Shown here: positions 1 through 6,740 of the stretch, piece by piece | Numbering within the stretch: the first letter of the stretch is position 1 | Layout of the letters: each line of letters begins with the position of its first letter | Origin: CAVSUR01 sp052143655 | Lineage (GTDB): Bacteria > Actinomycetota > Actinomycetes > Streptosporangiales > Streptosporangiaceae | Direction of reading: 5' to 3' | Assembly: GCA_052143655.1 (NCBI GenBank) | Contig: JBKQSL010000055.1 | Span: forward strand, 1-24,570 | DNA: 24,570 nt | Translations under genes and position numbers: made by a program | Notes under the pieces: model-generated | Database searches by the model: none | What the model was told of the DNA's origin: nothing | Seen by the model: the letters and a program-made list of their open reading frames with translations, nothing else

Positions 1-31
1 GTTCGCGGCGGCTCCGGTGAGTCGCGTCAGC

Positions 32-445
32 TCAGATGAACAGCAGCTGCGCGCCTGCGGTCTTCTCGATGAAATCGGTGGCGCTGATGATGCCCTCGAC
101 CGCCTCGTACAGGTCGCTCTCGTCGACTTGGAGCATATCGGCGGACATCCGGCAGGCCCACAGGTGACCGCCGGAGTCGACGATCTGGGCCAGGAACTCC
201 GGCACGTCCGGCACGCCGAGGTCGTGGATGGACTTCTTCATCTGGTGGGTGGCCATCGCGGTCATGCCCGGCAGGCCGCCGAGGCCCTGCGGCATGTGGG
301 TGGCGGTGTTGCCCAGCATGGTGAACTTCAGGTCGCCCATCCGCGACTTAGTGATCATGTCGAAGCCCCAGAACGTGAAGAACAGGTGCGTCTCCACGCC
401 CTCGCCGAGCGCGGCGTTGGCCAGGATCAGGCCCGGGTAGGCCAT
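32..445 (-). CDS. DsrE-like sulfur relay protein, N-terminally truncated
   Basis: The 137-residue product resembles DsrE/DsrF/DrsH-like (DsrE2-type) proteins, small proteins that relay sulfur, often with DsrC-type partners. Visible hallmarks are the MAYPGLILAN start, the hydrophobic LFFTFWG strand, and Cys98 in ACRMSADML, matching the conserved Cys-x-Met-Ser-x-Asp region. Family members usually have about 20 more residues ending in GTLDMAYP; here that section is missing, although the codons just before the ATG still read G-L-D in frame. GAGGG lies 7 nt before this ATG, so a shortened protein could still be made. It is downstream of the SQR-like flavoprotein in the same direction. The N-terminal loss and the out-of-frame dsrC start ahead of it suggest a deletion or an assembly error. 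Family call is good; functionality is doubtful. Confidence 0.7.
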   Translation of the reverse strand: MAYPGLILANAALGEGVETHLFFTFWGFDMITKSRMGDLKFTMLGNTATHMPQGLGGLPGMTAMATHQMKKSIHDLGVPDVPEFLAQIVDSGGHLWACRMSADMLQVDESDLYEAVEGIISATDFIEKTAGAQLLFI

Positions 446-501
446 GTCCAGCCCTCGGCATCCACCTGGACTTCGGCGGCGCCGAAGGTGGTGACAGGCA
501 T
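427..501 (-). pseudogene. Remnant 5' end of a dsrC/tusE-like gene
   Basis: A 24-codon frame starts with ATG 2 nt after the stop of the flavoprotein gene, with a CAGGAG ribosome site inside that gene's end. It begins MPVTTFGAAEVQVDAEGW, which looks like the N-terminus of DsrC/TusE-family sulfur carriers (about 110 residues). After residue 17 or 18 the similarity stops, and the DNA runs, one frame off, into the interior of the DsrE gene. The C-terminal Cys arm that makes DsrC work is absent. Read as the 5' scar of a deletion that joined dsrC to dsrE, or as a misassembly. Confidence 0.5.
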
Positions 502-503
502 GG

Positions 504-1733
504 CTACTCCTGGTTCTGCTCCATGGACATGTGCGCAGGCACCGGCAGCGGGCGGCCGGGGAGCAGCATGTTCCAGTACAGCCAGCGGAACGCCAGCTTG
601 CCCCAGTGGTTGCGGGCGCTCTCGGCGAGCAGCCCGAACGGCCCGACGACCGGCAGCGGGTACTTGCCGGGCAGCGGCTCAGTGTCGTAGTTGAAGTCGA
701 TCAGCACGCCCTTGCCGTCGCCGGTCTCGATGAAGCAGTTCGCGTGCCCGTCGAAGCTGCCGGTCATCGGCTGGCCGGCCACGTGCTGGCAGAAGTTGCC
801 GGCCAAGACCTCGGCCGCGAAGTGCGCCACAGACCCGGCCTTGGATGTCGGGATGTCGCTGGCATCGCCGATCGCGAAGATGTTGTCGTGCGCCCGGGAC
901 AGCAGGGTGTGCTTGTCCACCGGCACGTAGTTCAGCTCGTCGCCGAGCCCGGACCGGGCGATGTAGTCTGCGCCCATGTTCAGCGGGACGGTGACCAGCA
1001 GGTCGAAGGGGATCTCCCGCTCGTCGTAGGACACCAGCGCCCGGGCGTCGGTGTCGATCCGCTCGACCATGAAATCGGTCTCCAGCGCGATCTTGCGCTC
1101 GTCGAGCATGTATCCCAGGTACTTCGAGCAGGTGGCCTTGGTGAAGGCTCCCGACAGCGGGGTCGCGTAAACGATCTCGGCCCGGTCCCGCATGCCGCGG
1201 CGGCGGAACTCGGCCTCGGCCAGGAACGTGAACTCCAGCGGCGCGACCGGGCACTTGATCGGCATGTCCACGATGTGCACCACCAGCCGGCCGCCGGTGA
1301 ACTCGCGCAGCGCCCGGCGCAGCGCGATCGACCCGTCGAGAGTGTAGAAGTCGAAGACGGACTTGCGCCACAGCGGGCCGAGCATGCCCGGCGTCTGGTC
1401 CGGCCGCGGGCTGGCCCCGGTCGCGATGACCAGGTAGTCGTAGCCGAGCGTGCGCCCGTCGATCAGCGCGACCTGGCAGGCGTCCGGGTCCACCTTGTCG
1501 ATCTCGCCGAGCACAAGGTCCACCCCGGCCGGCATCAGCCGCCGCCGGGACTTGACCAGCTGGCCCGCCCGGTAGGTGCCGAAGGGCAGGAGCAGCTGCC
1601 CGGGCTGGTAGAGGTGAATGTCGTCCTGGTCGACGACCGTGATCTGCCACTGGCTCCGGTCCAGCCGGCGCCGCAGTCTGCTGACCACCATCGTCCCGGC
1701 GGTCCCGCCGCCGAGCACCAGCAAGCGCCTCAT
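504..1733 (-). CDS. NAD(P)/FAD-dependent oxidoreductase, sulfide:quinone oxidoreductase-like
   Basis: A 409-residue flavoprotein. Residues 1-13 (MRRLLVLGGGTAG) form the FAD-binding Rossmann motif, ATGASPRP (about 105-111) is the second dinucleotide motif, and NIFAIGDASD (about 284-293) is the flavin C-terminal motif. Cys161 (PIKCPVAP) and Cys202 (KATCSKYLG) sit where SQR and flavocytochrome c-type enzymes carry redox Cys. The C-terminus (WLYWNMLLPG) could be an amphipathic membrane-contact helix. Known SQR relatives oxidise sulfide or persulfide and pass electrons to quinone; the exact substrate here is inferred. I start at the ATG 15 nt inside a longer GTG frame because GAGGAG lies 7 nt upstream and the Rossmann motif then begins at once. 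It heads a leftward operon with the dsrC/dsrE remnants. Confidence 0.8.
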   Translation of the reverse strand: MRRLLVLGGGTAGTMVVSRLRRRLDRSQWQITVVDQDDIHLYQPGQLLLPFGTYRAGQLVKSRRRLMPAGVDLVLGEIDKVDPDACQVALIDGRTLGYDYLVIATGASPRPDQTPGMLGPLWRKSVFDFYTLDGSIALRRALREFTGGRLVVHIVDMPIKCPVAPLEFTFLAEAEFRRRGMRDRAEIVYATPLSGAFTKATCSKYLGYMLDERKIALETDFMVERIDTDARALVSYDEREIPFDLLVTVPLNMGADYIARSGLGDELNYVPVDKHTLLSRAHDNIFAIGDASDIPTSKAGSVAHFAAEVLAGNFCQHVAGQPMTGSFDGHANCFIETGDGKGVLIDFNYDTEPLPGKYPLPVVGPFGLLAESARNHWGKLAFRWLYWNMLLPGRPLPVPAHMSMEQNQE

Positions 1734-1843
1734 CGCGCCTCTCCTCACCCCGCAGGCCCCCTCGGGTCACGCCGACACGGGTCCGGCCTGGCATCGCGGG
1801 TTACTGCCGCCTGTGACGTTAGACGCGGGCCGGAACGAAGATC

Positions 1844-1857
1844 AGAGTCCTAAGTCC
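1844..1857 (-). promoter_or_regulatory. DevR/DosR-box-like motif upstream of the SQR-like gene
   Basis: On the minus strand this reads GGACTTAGGACTCT, preceded by GG. The left half matches the GGGACTT half-site of DevR/DosR boxes; the right half is weaker. It lies 111 nt upstream of the flavoprotein start. A 13-of-14 copy in the same orientation lies at 13885-13898, about 107 nt before another minus-strand gene. The regulator is an inference. Confidence 0.35.
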
Positions 1858-1880
1858 CCGCCGTTCAGGCCCTCGGGCAC

Positions 1881-1896
1881 ATACCCCCTGTAGTAT
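1881..1896. promoter_or_regulatory. ATAC-N8-GTAT inverted repeat, possible CsoR/CstR-type operator
   Basis: ATACCCCCTGTAGTAT has perfect ATAC/GTAT ends and a C-run next to the left arm. CsoR/CstR-family operators have ATACCC...GGGTAT form, and the persulfide-sensing branch controls sulfur-transfer genes. It lies between the SQR-like gene and the divergent small Cys protein, 40 nt before the latter's start. The right arm lacks the G-run, so this is tentative. Confidence 0.3.
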
Positions 1897-1935
1897 TGTC
1901 ACGTGGTCTTGATCCCGCCCGCGAAGGAGCGCCCG

Positions 1936-2052
1936 ATGCGCAGTCCCGCCCGCTGCCGCCACTGCGGCAAGATCACCTGGACCGGCTGCGGCGAGCACAT
2001 CGCCCAGGCGCTCGCGAACGTGCCGCCGGAGCGGCGCCGCACTTGCCGCTGA
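1936..2052 (+). CDS. Small Cys/His-rich protein (38 aa), possible zinc-binding
   Basis: A 38-residue product with a strong ribosome site (AAGGAG, 6 nt before the ATG). It reads MRSPARCRHCGKITWTGCG and continues to a final Thr-Cys-Arg. Cys7 and Cys10 form a C-x2-C knuckle; Cys18, His21 and Cys36 could complete a metal site. Short actinobacterial proteins with a CxxCGKxTWxGCG pattern exist, but I know of no assigned function. It is divergent from the sulfur-relay operon and shares its control region. The paired Cys residues, the ribosome site and the position argue it is real. It could bind zinc or carry sulfane sulfur; neither is shown. Confidence 0.65.
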   Translation: MRSPARCRHCGKITWTGCGEHIAQALANVPPERRRTCR

Positions 2053-2073
2053 CCTGACCGCGCCTGCCGACGG

Positions 2074-2115
2074 ACCGCCGCACCGGGACCGCCGCACCGG
2101 GACCACCGCACCGGG
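2074..2115. repeat. Tandem repeat, 14 bp x 3
   Basis: Three head-to-tail units of ACCGCCGCACCGGG, the third with one change (ACCACCGCACCGGG), begin 21 nt after the small Cys gene stops. The gap 2053-2196 otherwise holds nothing recognisable. Confidence 0.8.
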
Positions 2116-2196
2116 GGCCCTGGTGCTGGCCCGGCCACCCGCCGCGATCACCGAGCGCGTCAGCCGCCCGGGCCGGTCAGGCACTCCTTACCATGA

Positions 2197-2454
2197 TTAC
2201 GGCAGTTTTCGTGCCAGCACGTGCGCCCGATGCTCGCGCATGCGGCCGACAACGGCTTCCCGTCCGGCCACGCGACCCTGACGATGTTCCTGGCAGTCTG
2301 CGTCCTGTTTTACTCTCGGCGGTGGGGCAGCCTGCTGGCCGTCAGCGCGCTGCGGGCCGTCAGCGCGCTGATGGTCGGCGGCGCGCGAGTGCTCGCCCGG
2401 GTGCACTCCCCGGCGGAGTCCCGGCCGGGACGGCTGGCGGGGCCGCGGCACTAA
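2197..2454 (+). pseudogene. PAP2-family phosphatase remnant (BcrC-like)
   Basis: The frame reads VRPMLAHAADNGFPSGHATL and continues to ARVLARVHSPAES before a stop. This matches the middle of PAP2 phosphatases of the undecaprenyl-diphosphatase (BcrC) type. The RP of motif 1, the PSGH of motif 2 and the R-x5-H of motif 3 are visible. The N-terminal membrane helices and the Lys of motif 1 are missing because an in-frame stop lies at 2194. The Asp expected after HSPA is replaced and the last helix is lost. A complete enzyme has about 180-200 residues; only about 78-86 remain, with no convincing ribosome site. I read it as a decayed gene truncated at both ends. Confidence 0.65.
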
Positions 2455-2489
2455 CCAGGCCGGATCCGGGGTAAGGCCTGGATGCCAAG

Positions 2490-2523
2490 CTGGCCGCGGC
2501 CAGGCCAGCGGGTTGCGCTGGCC
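2490..2523. terminator. Double hairpin after the PAP2 remnant
   Basis: A perfect 14-bp palindrome (CTGGCCGCGGCCAG, 2490-2503) is followed by an 8-bp perfect stem with a 5-nt loop (GGCCAGCG-GGTTG-CGCTGGCC, 2503-2523). No T-run follows, as is common for actinobacterial terminators. The rest of the gap to 2632 shows nothing clear. Confidence 0.45.
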
Positions 2524-2632
2524 ACGCCAGGCCAGGACCGCTGAGGGCGCCGGGTCCGGCGCCACCGGCCGCTAGCTTCACCGCAGTTTAATGATCATCC
2601 GGCAGGATAGGCCAGATGGGAGTCCATTCATA

Positions 2633-4219
2633 ATGCAGGACGACGGCCAGCCGCCGGGATGGCAGCCGGGCGGTTACCCGCAGGATACGTGGGTCCGCCA
2701 GGACGACGCCGCCTCGGGCGGGGACTACCCGCGGCAGGATGCCCGGGCCGGATATCCCAGGCCGCCCACGAGCCCTGGTTACCCGCGGCAGGACACCTGG
2801 GACCGCAACGACCAGCCCGCCGGCTACCCGCAGCAGGGCACCCGGGGGCGGCACGGCCGGCCCGGCGCCGAGGCCGGCTACCGGCAGCAGGGCACCGGGG
2901 ACCGGACTGGCCAGCCCGCCGGCCCCGGCTACCCGCCCGGGTCCGGCCCAGGCGGCCCTGCCGCGCCTGGCGGCCCGCCATCGAGGCGCCGGCCCCGGCG
3001 CGAGCGCCGGGCCCGGCGCAAGCAGATCCGGGCCGCCCGCCGCACCATCTTCGGCCGCCACCCGTTCCTGACTGTCCTCTGCGCGGTCCTGGTGCTGATG
3101 ACGCCAGTCTGGGTGTCGCTGGGCCAGGCCCTCACCGACCCGGGGCTCGGCAGCTCGCTGGGCGCGCGGGGGGCCGAGTGGTTCCGCGGTCACGGCTTCA
3201 GCTCGGTCGTGAACTGGGCAGAGGACGAGTGGTACTCCCACCACGCGCCGCCGGTGGGCGGCAAGCCTGCCCAGTCGACGATCCCGCAGCTCGGCTCGGC
3301 CGGCGGCCAGGTGCGCTCCACGATCGTGCACCTGCGCACGCCGCACCGGATGACCTCGCCCGCCGGACACCGGCTGCCGGGCGAGGGAGTCTGGCACCCC
3401 GCCGGCCGACGGGTCGGCGGCATCCCCGCGGTCTACGAGACCTGGGTGCGGCCGGACGCCGTGCACACCAGCCTGGTCATCGGCGTCGCCTGGATGGACA
3501 CCAAGCTGCTGCGGGCGACCCTGTACTCGGGCAGCACCGTCCCGGGCGGCGGGCCGTTCAAGCACACCGCCCCGATCCCGCACTCGTCCGCCAAGAGCCT
3601 GGTGGCCGCGTTCAACTCCGGCTTCCTGATGACTGACGCGGAGGGCGGTTACTACACCGACGGCAAGACGATCCTGCCGCTGCGCAAGGGGGCCGCGTCG
3701 TTCGTCATCTACAAGAACGGCTCGCCGAACATCGTCGCCTGGGGACACGGGCCCCGGGCCACGCTCGGCCCGAACGTGGTGGCGGTCCGGCAGAACCTGG
3801 ACCTGCTGGTCAAGAACGGCAAGCCGGTGCCGGGGCTGAACCCGGACGACACCACCCAGTGGGGCTTCACGCTCGGCAACGCCGTCTACGTGTGGCGGTC
3901 GGGCATCGGGATCACCCGCAACGGCGCGCTGATCTACGTCGGCGGGCCCGGCCTGAACATCACCACGCTGGCCGACATCCTGGCCCGGGCCGGGGCGGTG
4001 CGGGCGATGGAAACCGACATCAACACCGACTGGGTGAACTACGCGACCTACGATCCGCACGGCGCGCACGCGGCGGCGACGCCGGCGAACGGGCGGGACC
4101 TGCTGCCAGACATGTTCGGCGGCCCGGACCGGTACTTCGACTCCTGGTGGACCCGCGACTTCATCACGATGTCGGCGCGGGCCCCGCAGCGCGTGACCCG
4201 ACGGGTGCATCACCGCTGA
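2633..4219 (+). CDS. Membrane-anchored phosphodiester glycosidase (NAGPA-like) domain protein
   Basis: A 528-residue protein in three parts. Residues 1-104 are hydrophilic Gly/Pro/Gln-rich sequence with about seven GYPxQ-like units. Residues 117-137 are strongly basic and lead into one membrane helix (about 143-165, FLTVLCAVLVLMTPVWVSLG). Residues from about 275 to 505 resemble the phosphodiester glycosidase domain of mammalian uncovering enzyme (NAGPA): AAFNSGFLM, GGYYTDGK, WGFTLGNAVY and the conserved AMETDINTDWV segment. Predicted topology is N-terminus inside, catalytic domain outside, suggesting action on cell-wall or exopolysaccharide phosphodiesters; that substrate is inference. I chose the ATG at 2633 because GGGAG lies about 10 nt before it and the GYPxQ tail follows; an ATG 42 nt upstream has no ribosome site. 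Confidence 0.8.
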   Translation: MQDDGQPPGWQPGGYPQDTWVRQDDAASGGDYPRQDARAGYPRPPTSPGYPRQDTWDRNDQPAGYPQQGTRGRHGRPGAEAGYRQQGTGDRTGQPAGPGYPPGSGPGGPAAPGGPPSRRRPRRERRARRKQIRAARRTIFGRHPFLTVLCAVLVLMTPVWVSLGQALTDPGLGSSLGARGAEWFRGHGFSSVVNWAEDEWYSHHAPPVGGKPAQSTIPQLGSAGGQVRSTIVHLRTPHRMTSPAGHRLPGEGVWHPAGRRVGGIPAVYETWVRPDAVHTSLVIGVAWMDTKLLRATLYSGSTVPGGGPFKHTAPIPHSSAKSLVAAFNSGFLMTDAEGGYYTDGKTILPLRKGAASFVIYKNGSPNIVAWGHGPRATLGPNVVAVRQNLDLLVKNGKPVPGLNPDDTTQWGFTLGNAVYVWRSGIGITRNGALIYVGGPGLNITTLADILARAGAVRAMETDINTDWVNYATYDPHGAHAAATPANGRDLLPDMFGGPDRYFDSWWTRDFITMSARAPQRVTRRVHHR

Positions 4220-4298
4220 CAGCGGCTGAGTCACCCGGCAAGGCCGGGCTGTCGCTCGGGCCGGTGGCCCTGAACTGCGGGCTACGTGAACAACTCCT

Positions 4299-4344
4299 GG
4301 CCCCGCGCCCGGCTGCAGGTCGCGGCGCGGTAGCCGCCGGGGCC
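4299..4344. terminator. Possible terminator stem before paaA
   Basis: Arms GGCCCCG (4299-4305) and CGGGGCC (4338-4344) pair perfectly around a GC-rich loop. They lie between the glycosidase stop and the paaA promoter. There is no T-run and the loop is long, so this is weak. The remainder of 4220-4367 shows no gene. Confidence 0.25.
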
Positions 4345-4367
4345 GCCTGCGGCACCTGCGGGCCGGA

Positions 4368-4397
4368 TTGACAGGCGTTCTGCGGCCACCGGATAAT
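4368..4397 (+). promoter_or_regulatory. Sigma70-type promoter of paaABCDE
   Basis: TTGACA at 4368-4373 and GATAAT at 4392-4397 are separated by 18 nt, a near-consensus housekeeping promoter that stands out in this GC-rich DNA. Transcription would begin near 4404, inside the operator-like palindrome that starts at 4397, and about 26 nt before the paaA start. Confidence 0.7.
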
Positions 4398-4418
4398 TAC
4401 TGAACGTTCGTTTGGTAA
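4397..4418. promoter_or_regulatory. TetR-type operator over the paaA transcription start
   Basis: A 22-bp inverted repeat with outer arms TTAC/GTAA and inner arms AACG/CGTT around a central TT. Eight of ten arm positions pair. It overlaps the -10 element and predicted start site, the usual place for a repressor. Its minus-strand sequence matches the site at 10569-10590 next to the tetR gene (TTACCAAMCGRMCGTTCAG). I infer that the TetR protein encoded at 10611-11336 binds here and is released by a phenylacetyl-CoA-type ligand, as known for PaaR regulators. Confidence 0.7.
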
Positions 4419-4429
4419 AGGGAGGCCGG

Positions 4430-5446
4430 GTGTACGGCAGCTACGACACCGACGGCAGCGGCGCTCCCGGCGACAGCTCTGGCCAGAACGGCACTCGTCA
4501 GGACGGGGCGCAGCAGCGCTTCGACCGGCTGCTCGCCGAGGACCAGCGCATCGAGCCGCGGGACTGGATGCCCGAGGGCTACCGCAAGACGCTGATCCGC
4601 CAGATCGCCCAGCATGCGCATTCGGAGATCATCGGGATGCAGCCGGAGGGCAACTGGCTGACCCGCGCGCCGAGCCTGCGCCGCAAGTGCATCCTGCTGG
4701 CCAAGGTGCAGGACGAGGGCGGCCACGGCCTGTACCTGTACTCCGCCGCCGAGACGCTCGGCGCCGACCGGGACGAGCTGCTCGACCTACTGCACTCGGG
4801 CCGGCAGAAGTACTCCAGCATCTTCAACTACCCCACGCTGAACTGGGCCGATGTCGGCGCCATCGGCTGGCTGGTGGATGGCGCCGCGATCATGAACCAG
4901 GTGCCGCTGTGCCGCTGCTCGTACGGCCCGTACGCGCGGGCGATGGTGCGCATCTGCAAGGAGGAGTCGTTCCACCAGCGGCAGGGGTTCGAGATCCTCT
5001 ACACGCTGGCCCGCGGCACGGCCGCGCAGCGGGAGATGGCCCAGGACGCGGTGGACCGCTTCTGGTGGCCGTCGCTGATGATGTTCGGGCCGCCCGACGA
5101 CCAGTCGGCGCATTCCGCCCAGTCGGCAGCCTGGGGCATCAAGAGGTTCAGCAACGACGAGCTGCGGCAGCGGTTCGTCGACATGACCGTGCCGCAGGCG
5201 GAAGTGCTCAGCCTCACCGTGCCCGACCCGCAGCTGCGCTGGAACGCCGAGCGCGAGCACTACGACTTCGGGCCGGTCGACTGGGCCGAGCTCGCCCGGG
5301 TGATCAGCGGCGACGGCCCGTGCAACGCCGAGCGGATGGCGCGGCGGCGGCAGGCCCACGAGGACGGCACCTGGGTACGGGAGGCCGCCGAGGCCTACGC
5401 GGCCAAGCACGAGCAGCCCGGCTACGCGCAGGCGGCGGCCGGATGA
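4430..5446 (+). CDS. paaA: 1,2-phenylacetyl-CoA epoxidase catalytic subunit PaaA
   Basis: A 338-residue ferritin-like di-iron protein. PaaA with PaaC, PaaB and the reductase PaaE uses O2 to convert phenylacetyl-CoA to ring 1,2-epoxyphenylacetyl-CoA in the cytoplasm. Family sequence is very clear from residue 33. Di-iron ligand regions are seen in KVQDEGGHGLYLYSAAETLG (Glu96, His99) and CKEESFHQRQG (Glu178/179, His182). Residues 1-30 are a Gly/Ser/Asp-rich tail. I start at the GTG because GGGAGG lies 4 nt before it and the downstream frame opens VYGSYDTD; a TTG 18 nt upstream lies inside the operator. First gene of a five-gene coupled operon; its stop overlaps the paaB start (ATGA). Confidence 0.95.
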   Translation: MYGSYDTDGSGAPGDSSGQNGTRQDGAQQRFDRLLAEDQRIEPRDWMPEGYRKTLIRQIAQHAHSEIIGMQPEGNWLTRAPSLRRKCILLAKVQDEGGHGLYLYSAAETLGADRDELLDLLHSGRQKYSSIFNYPTLNWADVGAIGWLVDGAAIMNQVPLCRCSYGPYARAMVRICKEESFHQRQGFEILYTLARGTAAQREMAQDAVDRFWWPSLMMFGPPDDQSAHSAQSAAWGIKRFSNDELRQRFVDMTVPQAEVLSLTVPDPQLRWNAEREHYDFGPVDWAELARVISGDGPCNAERMARRRQAHEDGTWVREAAEAYAAKHEQPGYAQAAAG

Positions 5447-5898
5447 CCGGGCCAGCAGGCGGCGACCGCGCCGCGGCGGGCGGCGACCTGGCTGCGCCAG
5501 GCGGCGACCTGACCGCGGCGGGCGGGCACGGCGCGGGCGGGCCCGGGGCGGGGCCGGCCGAGGGCGTGCCCGTTTCCGGGAGCGCCCCGGATTCGCAGGC
5601 CGCCCCGGCGGCACCGCGCCGCGGCTGGCCGCTGTGGGAGGTGTTCGTGCGCGCCCGCCGCGGCCTGTCGCACCAGCACGTCGGCAGCCTGCGGGCGCCG
5701 GACGCGGCGATGGCGCTGCGCAGCGCGCGCGACGTCTACACCAGGCGCGGCGAGGGCGTGTCGATCTGGGTGGTGCCGTCGGCGGCGATCTGCGCGTCCA
5801 GCCCGGACGAGAAGGACTCCTTCTTCGACCCGGCGCTGGACAAGGCCTACCGGCATCCGACGTTCTACCACGTGCCAGAGGGAGCCAGGCACCTGTGA
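5443..5898 (+). CDS. paaB: 1,2-phenylacetyl-CoA epoxidase subunit PaaB
   Basis: A 151-residue protein whose conserved part begins at WPLWEVFVRARRGLSHQHVG (62-81) and runs to FYHVPEGARHL at the end. PaaB is a small structural subunit that bridges PaaAC heterodimers in the epoxidase complex. Typical PaaB is about 95 residues; here residues 1-60 are an added Gly/Ala/Asp tail with GGDLAAP-like repeats that look unstructured. The start is fixed by the ATGA overlap with paaA; the next in-frame ATG is at residue 90, inside the domain. The opening MTGP recurs in the next three genes. Confidence 0.92.
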   Translation: MTGPAGGDRAAAGGDLAAPGGDLTAAGGHGAGGPGAGPAEGVPVSGSAPDSQAAPAAPRRGWPLWEVFVRARRGLSHQHVGSLRAPDAAMALRSARDVYTRRGEGVSIWVVPSAAICASSPDEKDSFFDPALDKAYRHPTFYHVPEGARHL

Positions 5899-6740
5899 CC
5901 GGGCCCGAAGCCACCACCGCCGGGACCGGGCAGGGCTCCGCGAGCCCCGGCCCCGGGCCGAGCGCGGCCAGCCCGCAGACAGGGCCGGAAGCCGCGGATC
6001 CGACCCTGGCCCGGTACGCGCTCGGGCTGGGCGACGACGCCCTGGTGCTCGGCCAGCGGCTGACCGAGTGGGCGGCCCGGGCTCCGCAGATCGAGGAGGA
6101 CGTCGCGCTGGCCAACATCGCCCTGGACTTGCTCGGCCAGGCGCGGGCGCTGCTGACCTGCGCCGGCCAGGCCGAGGGGCGCGGCCGGGACGAGGACGAC
6201 CTGGCCTACCTGCGCGACGACCGGCAATTCCGCAACGTGCAGCTGGCCGAGATCGAGGGCGGGGACTTCGCCGTCACGATGGCGCGGCTGCTGGTATTCG
6301 CGGCCTACCAGTTCGAGCTGTACACGGCGCTGCTGCGGTCGGCTGACCCGGCGCTCGCCGGGGTGGCGGGCAAGGCCGTCAAGGAGGTCAGCTACCACCG
6401 CGACCACGCCACCCAGTGGGTGCTGCGGCTGGGCGACGGGACGGCGGAGTCGCACCGGCGGATGCAGGCAGGCCTGGATCACGTCTGGCCCCACGTGGAC
6501 GAGCTGTTCGCCCCGGACGAGGCCGCGGCGGCGCTGCCGGGAGTGGCCGCCGACCCGGCCGCGCTGCGGCCCGGCTGGCAGCGCTACGTCGGCCCGGTGC
6601 TGACCCAGGCCACGCTGGCGGCGCCCGAGCCCCGCTGGCACGCCCGCGGCGGCCGGGACGGCCTGCACACCGAGCACCTGGGGCACCTGCTCGCGGAGAT
6701 GCAGCACCTGCACCGCTCGCATCCGGGGGCGACGTGGTGA
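5895..6740 (+). CDS. paaC: 1,2-phenylacetyl-CoA epoxidase subunit PaaC
   Basis: A 281-residue ferritin-fold partner of PaaA that lacks a working iron centre in studied enzymes but is needed for the catalytic heterodimer. Recognisable segments are LARYALGLGDDALVLGQRL (38-56), LANIALDLLGQARALL, DDLAYLRDDRQFRNVQL and KEVSYHRDHATQWVLRLGDG, ending EHLGHLLAEMQHLHRSHPGATW. The first about 35 residues are a Gly/Ala/Pro/Ser tail not typical of the family. It starts at a GTG overlapping the paaB stop by GTGA, so it relies on coupled translation; no independent strong ribosome site is seen. Confidence 0.94.
   Translation: MTGPEATTAGTGQGSASPGPGPSAASPQTGPEAADPTLARYALGLGDDALVLGQRLTEWAARAPQIEEDVALANIALDLLGQARALLTCAGQAEGRGRDEDDLAYLRDDRQFRNVQLAEIEGGDFAVTMARLLVFAAYQFELYTALLRSADPALAGVAGKAVKEVSYHRDHATQWVLRLGDGTAESHRRMQAGLDHVWPHVDELFAPDEAAAALPGVAADPAALRPGWQRYVGPVLTQATLAAPEPRWHARGGRDGLHTEHLGHLLAEMQHLHRSHPGATW

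Noticed and set aside
2588..4234. Leftward open frame of 548 codons opposite the phosphodiester glycosidase gene
   Set aside because: The plus-strand product has a membrane helix and a recognised domain; the reverse product is low-complexity.
4412..4429. TTG at 4412 as the paaA start
   Set aside because: It lies inside the operator palindrome and before the ribosome site GGGAGG, which serves the GTG at 4430.
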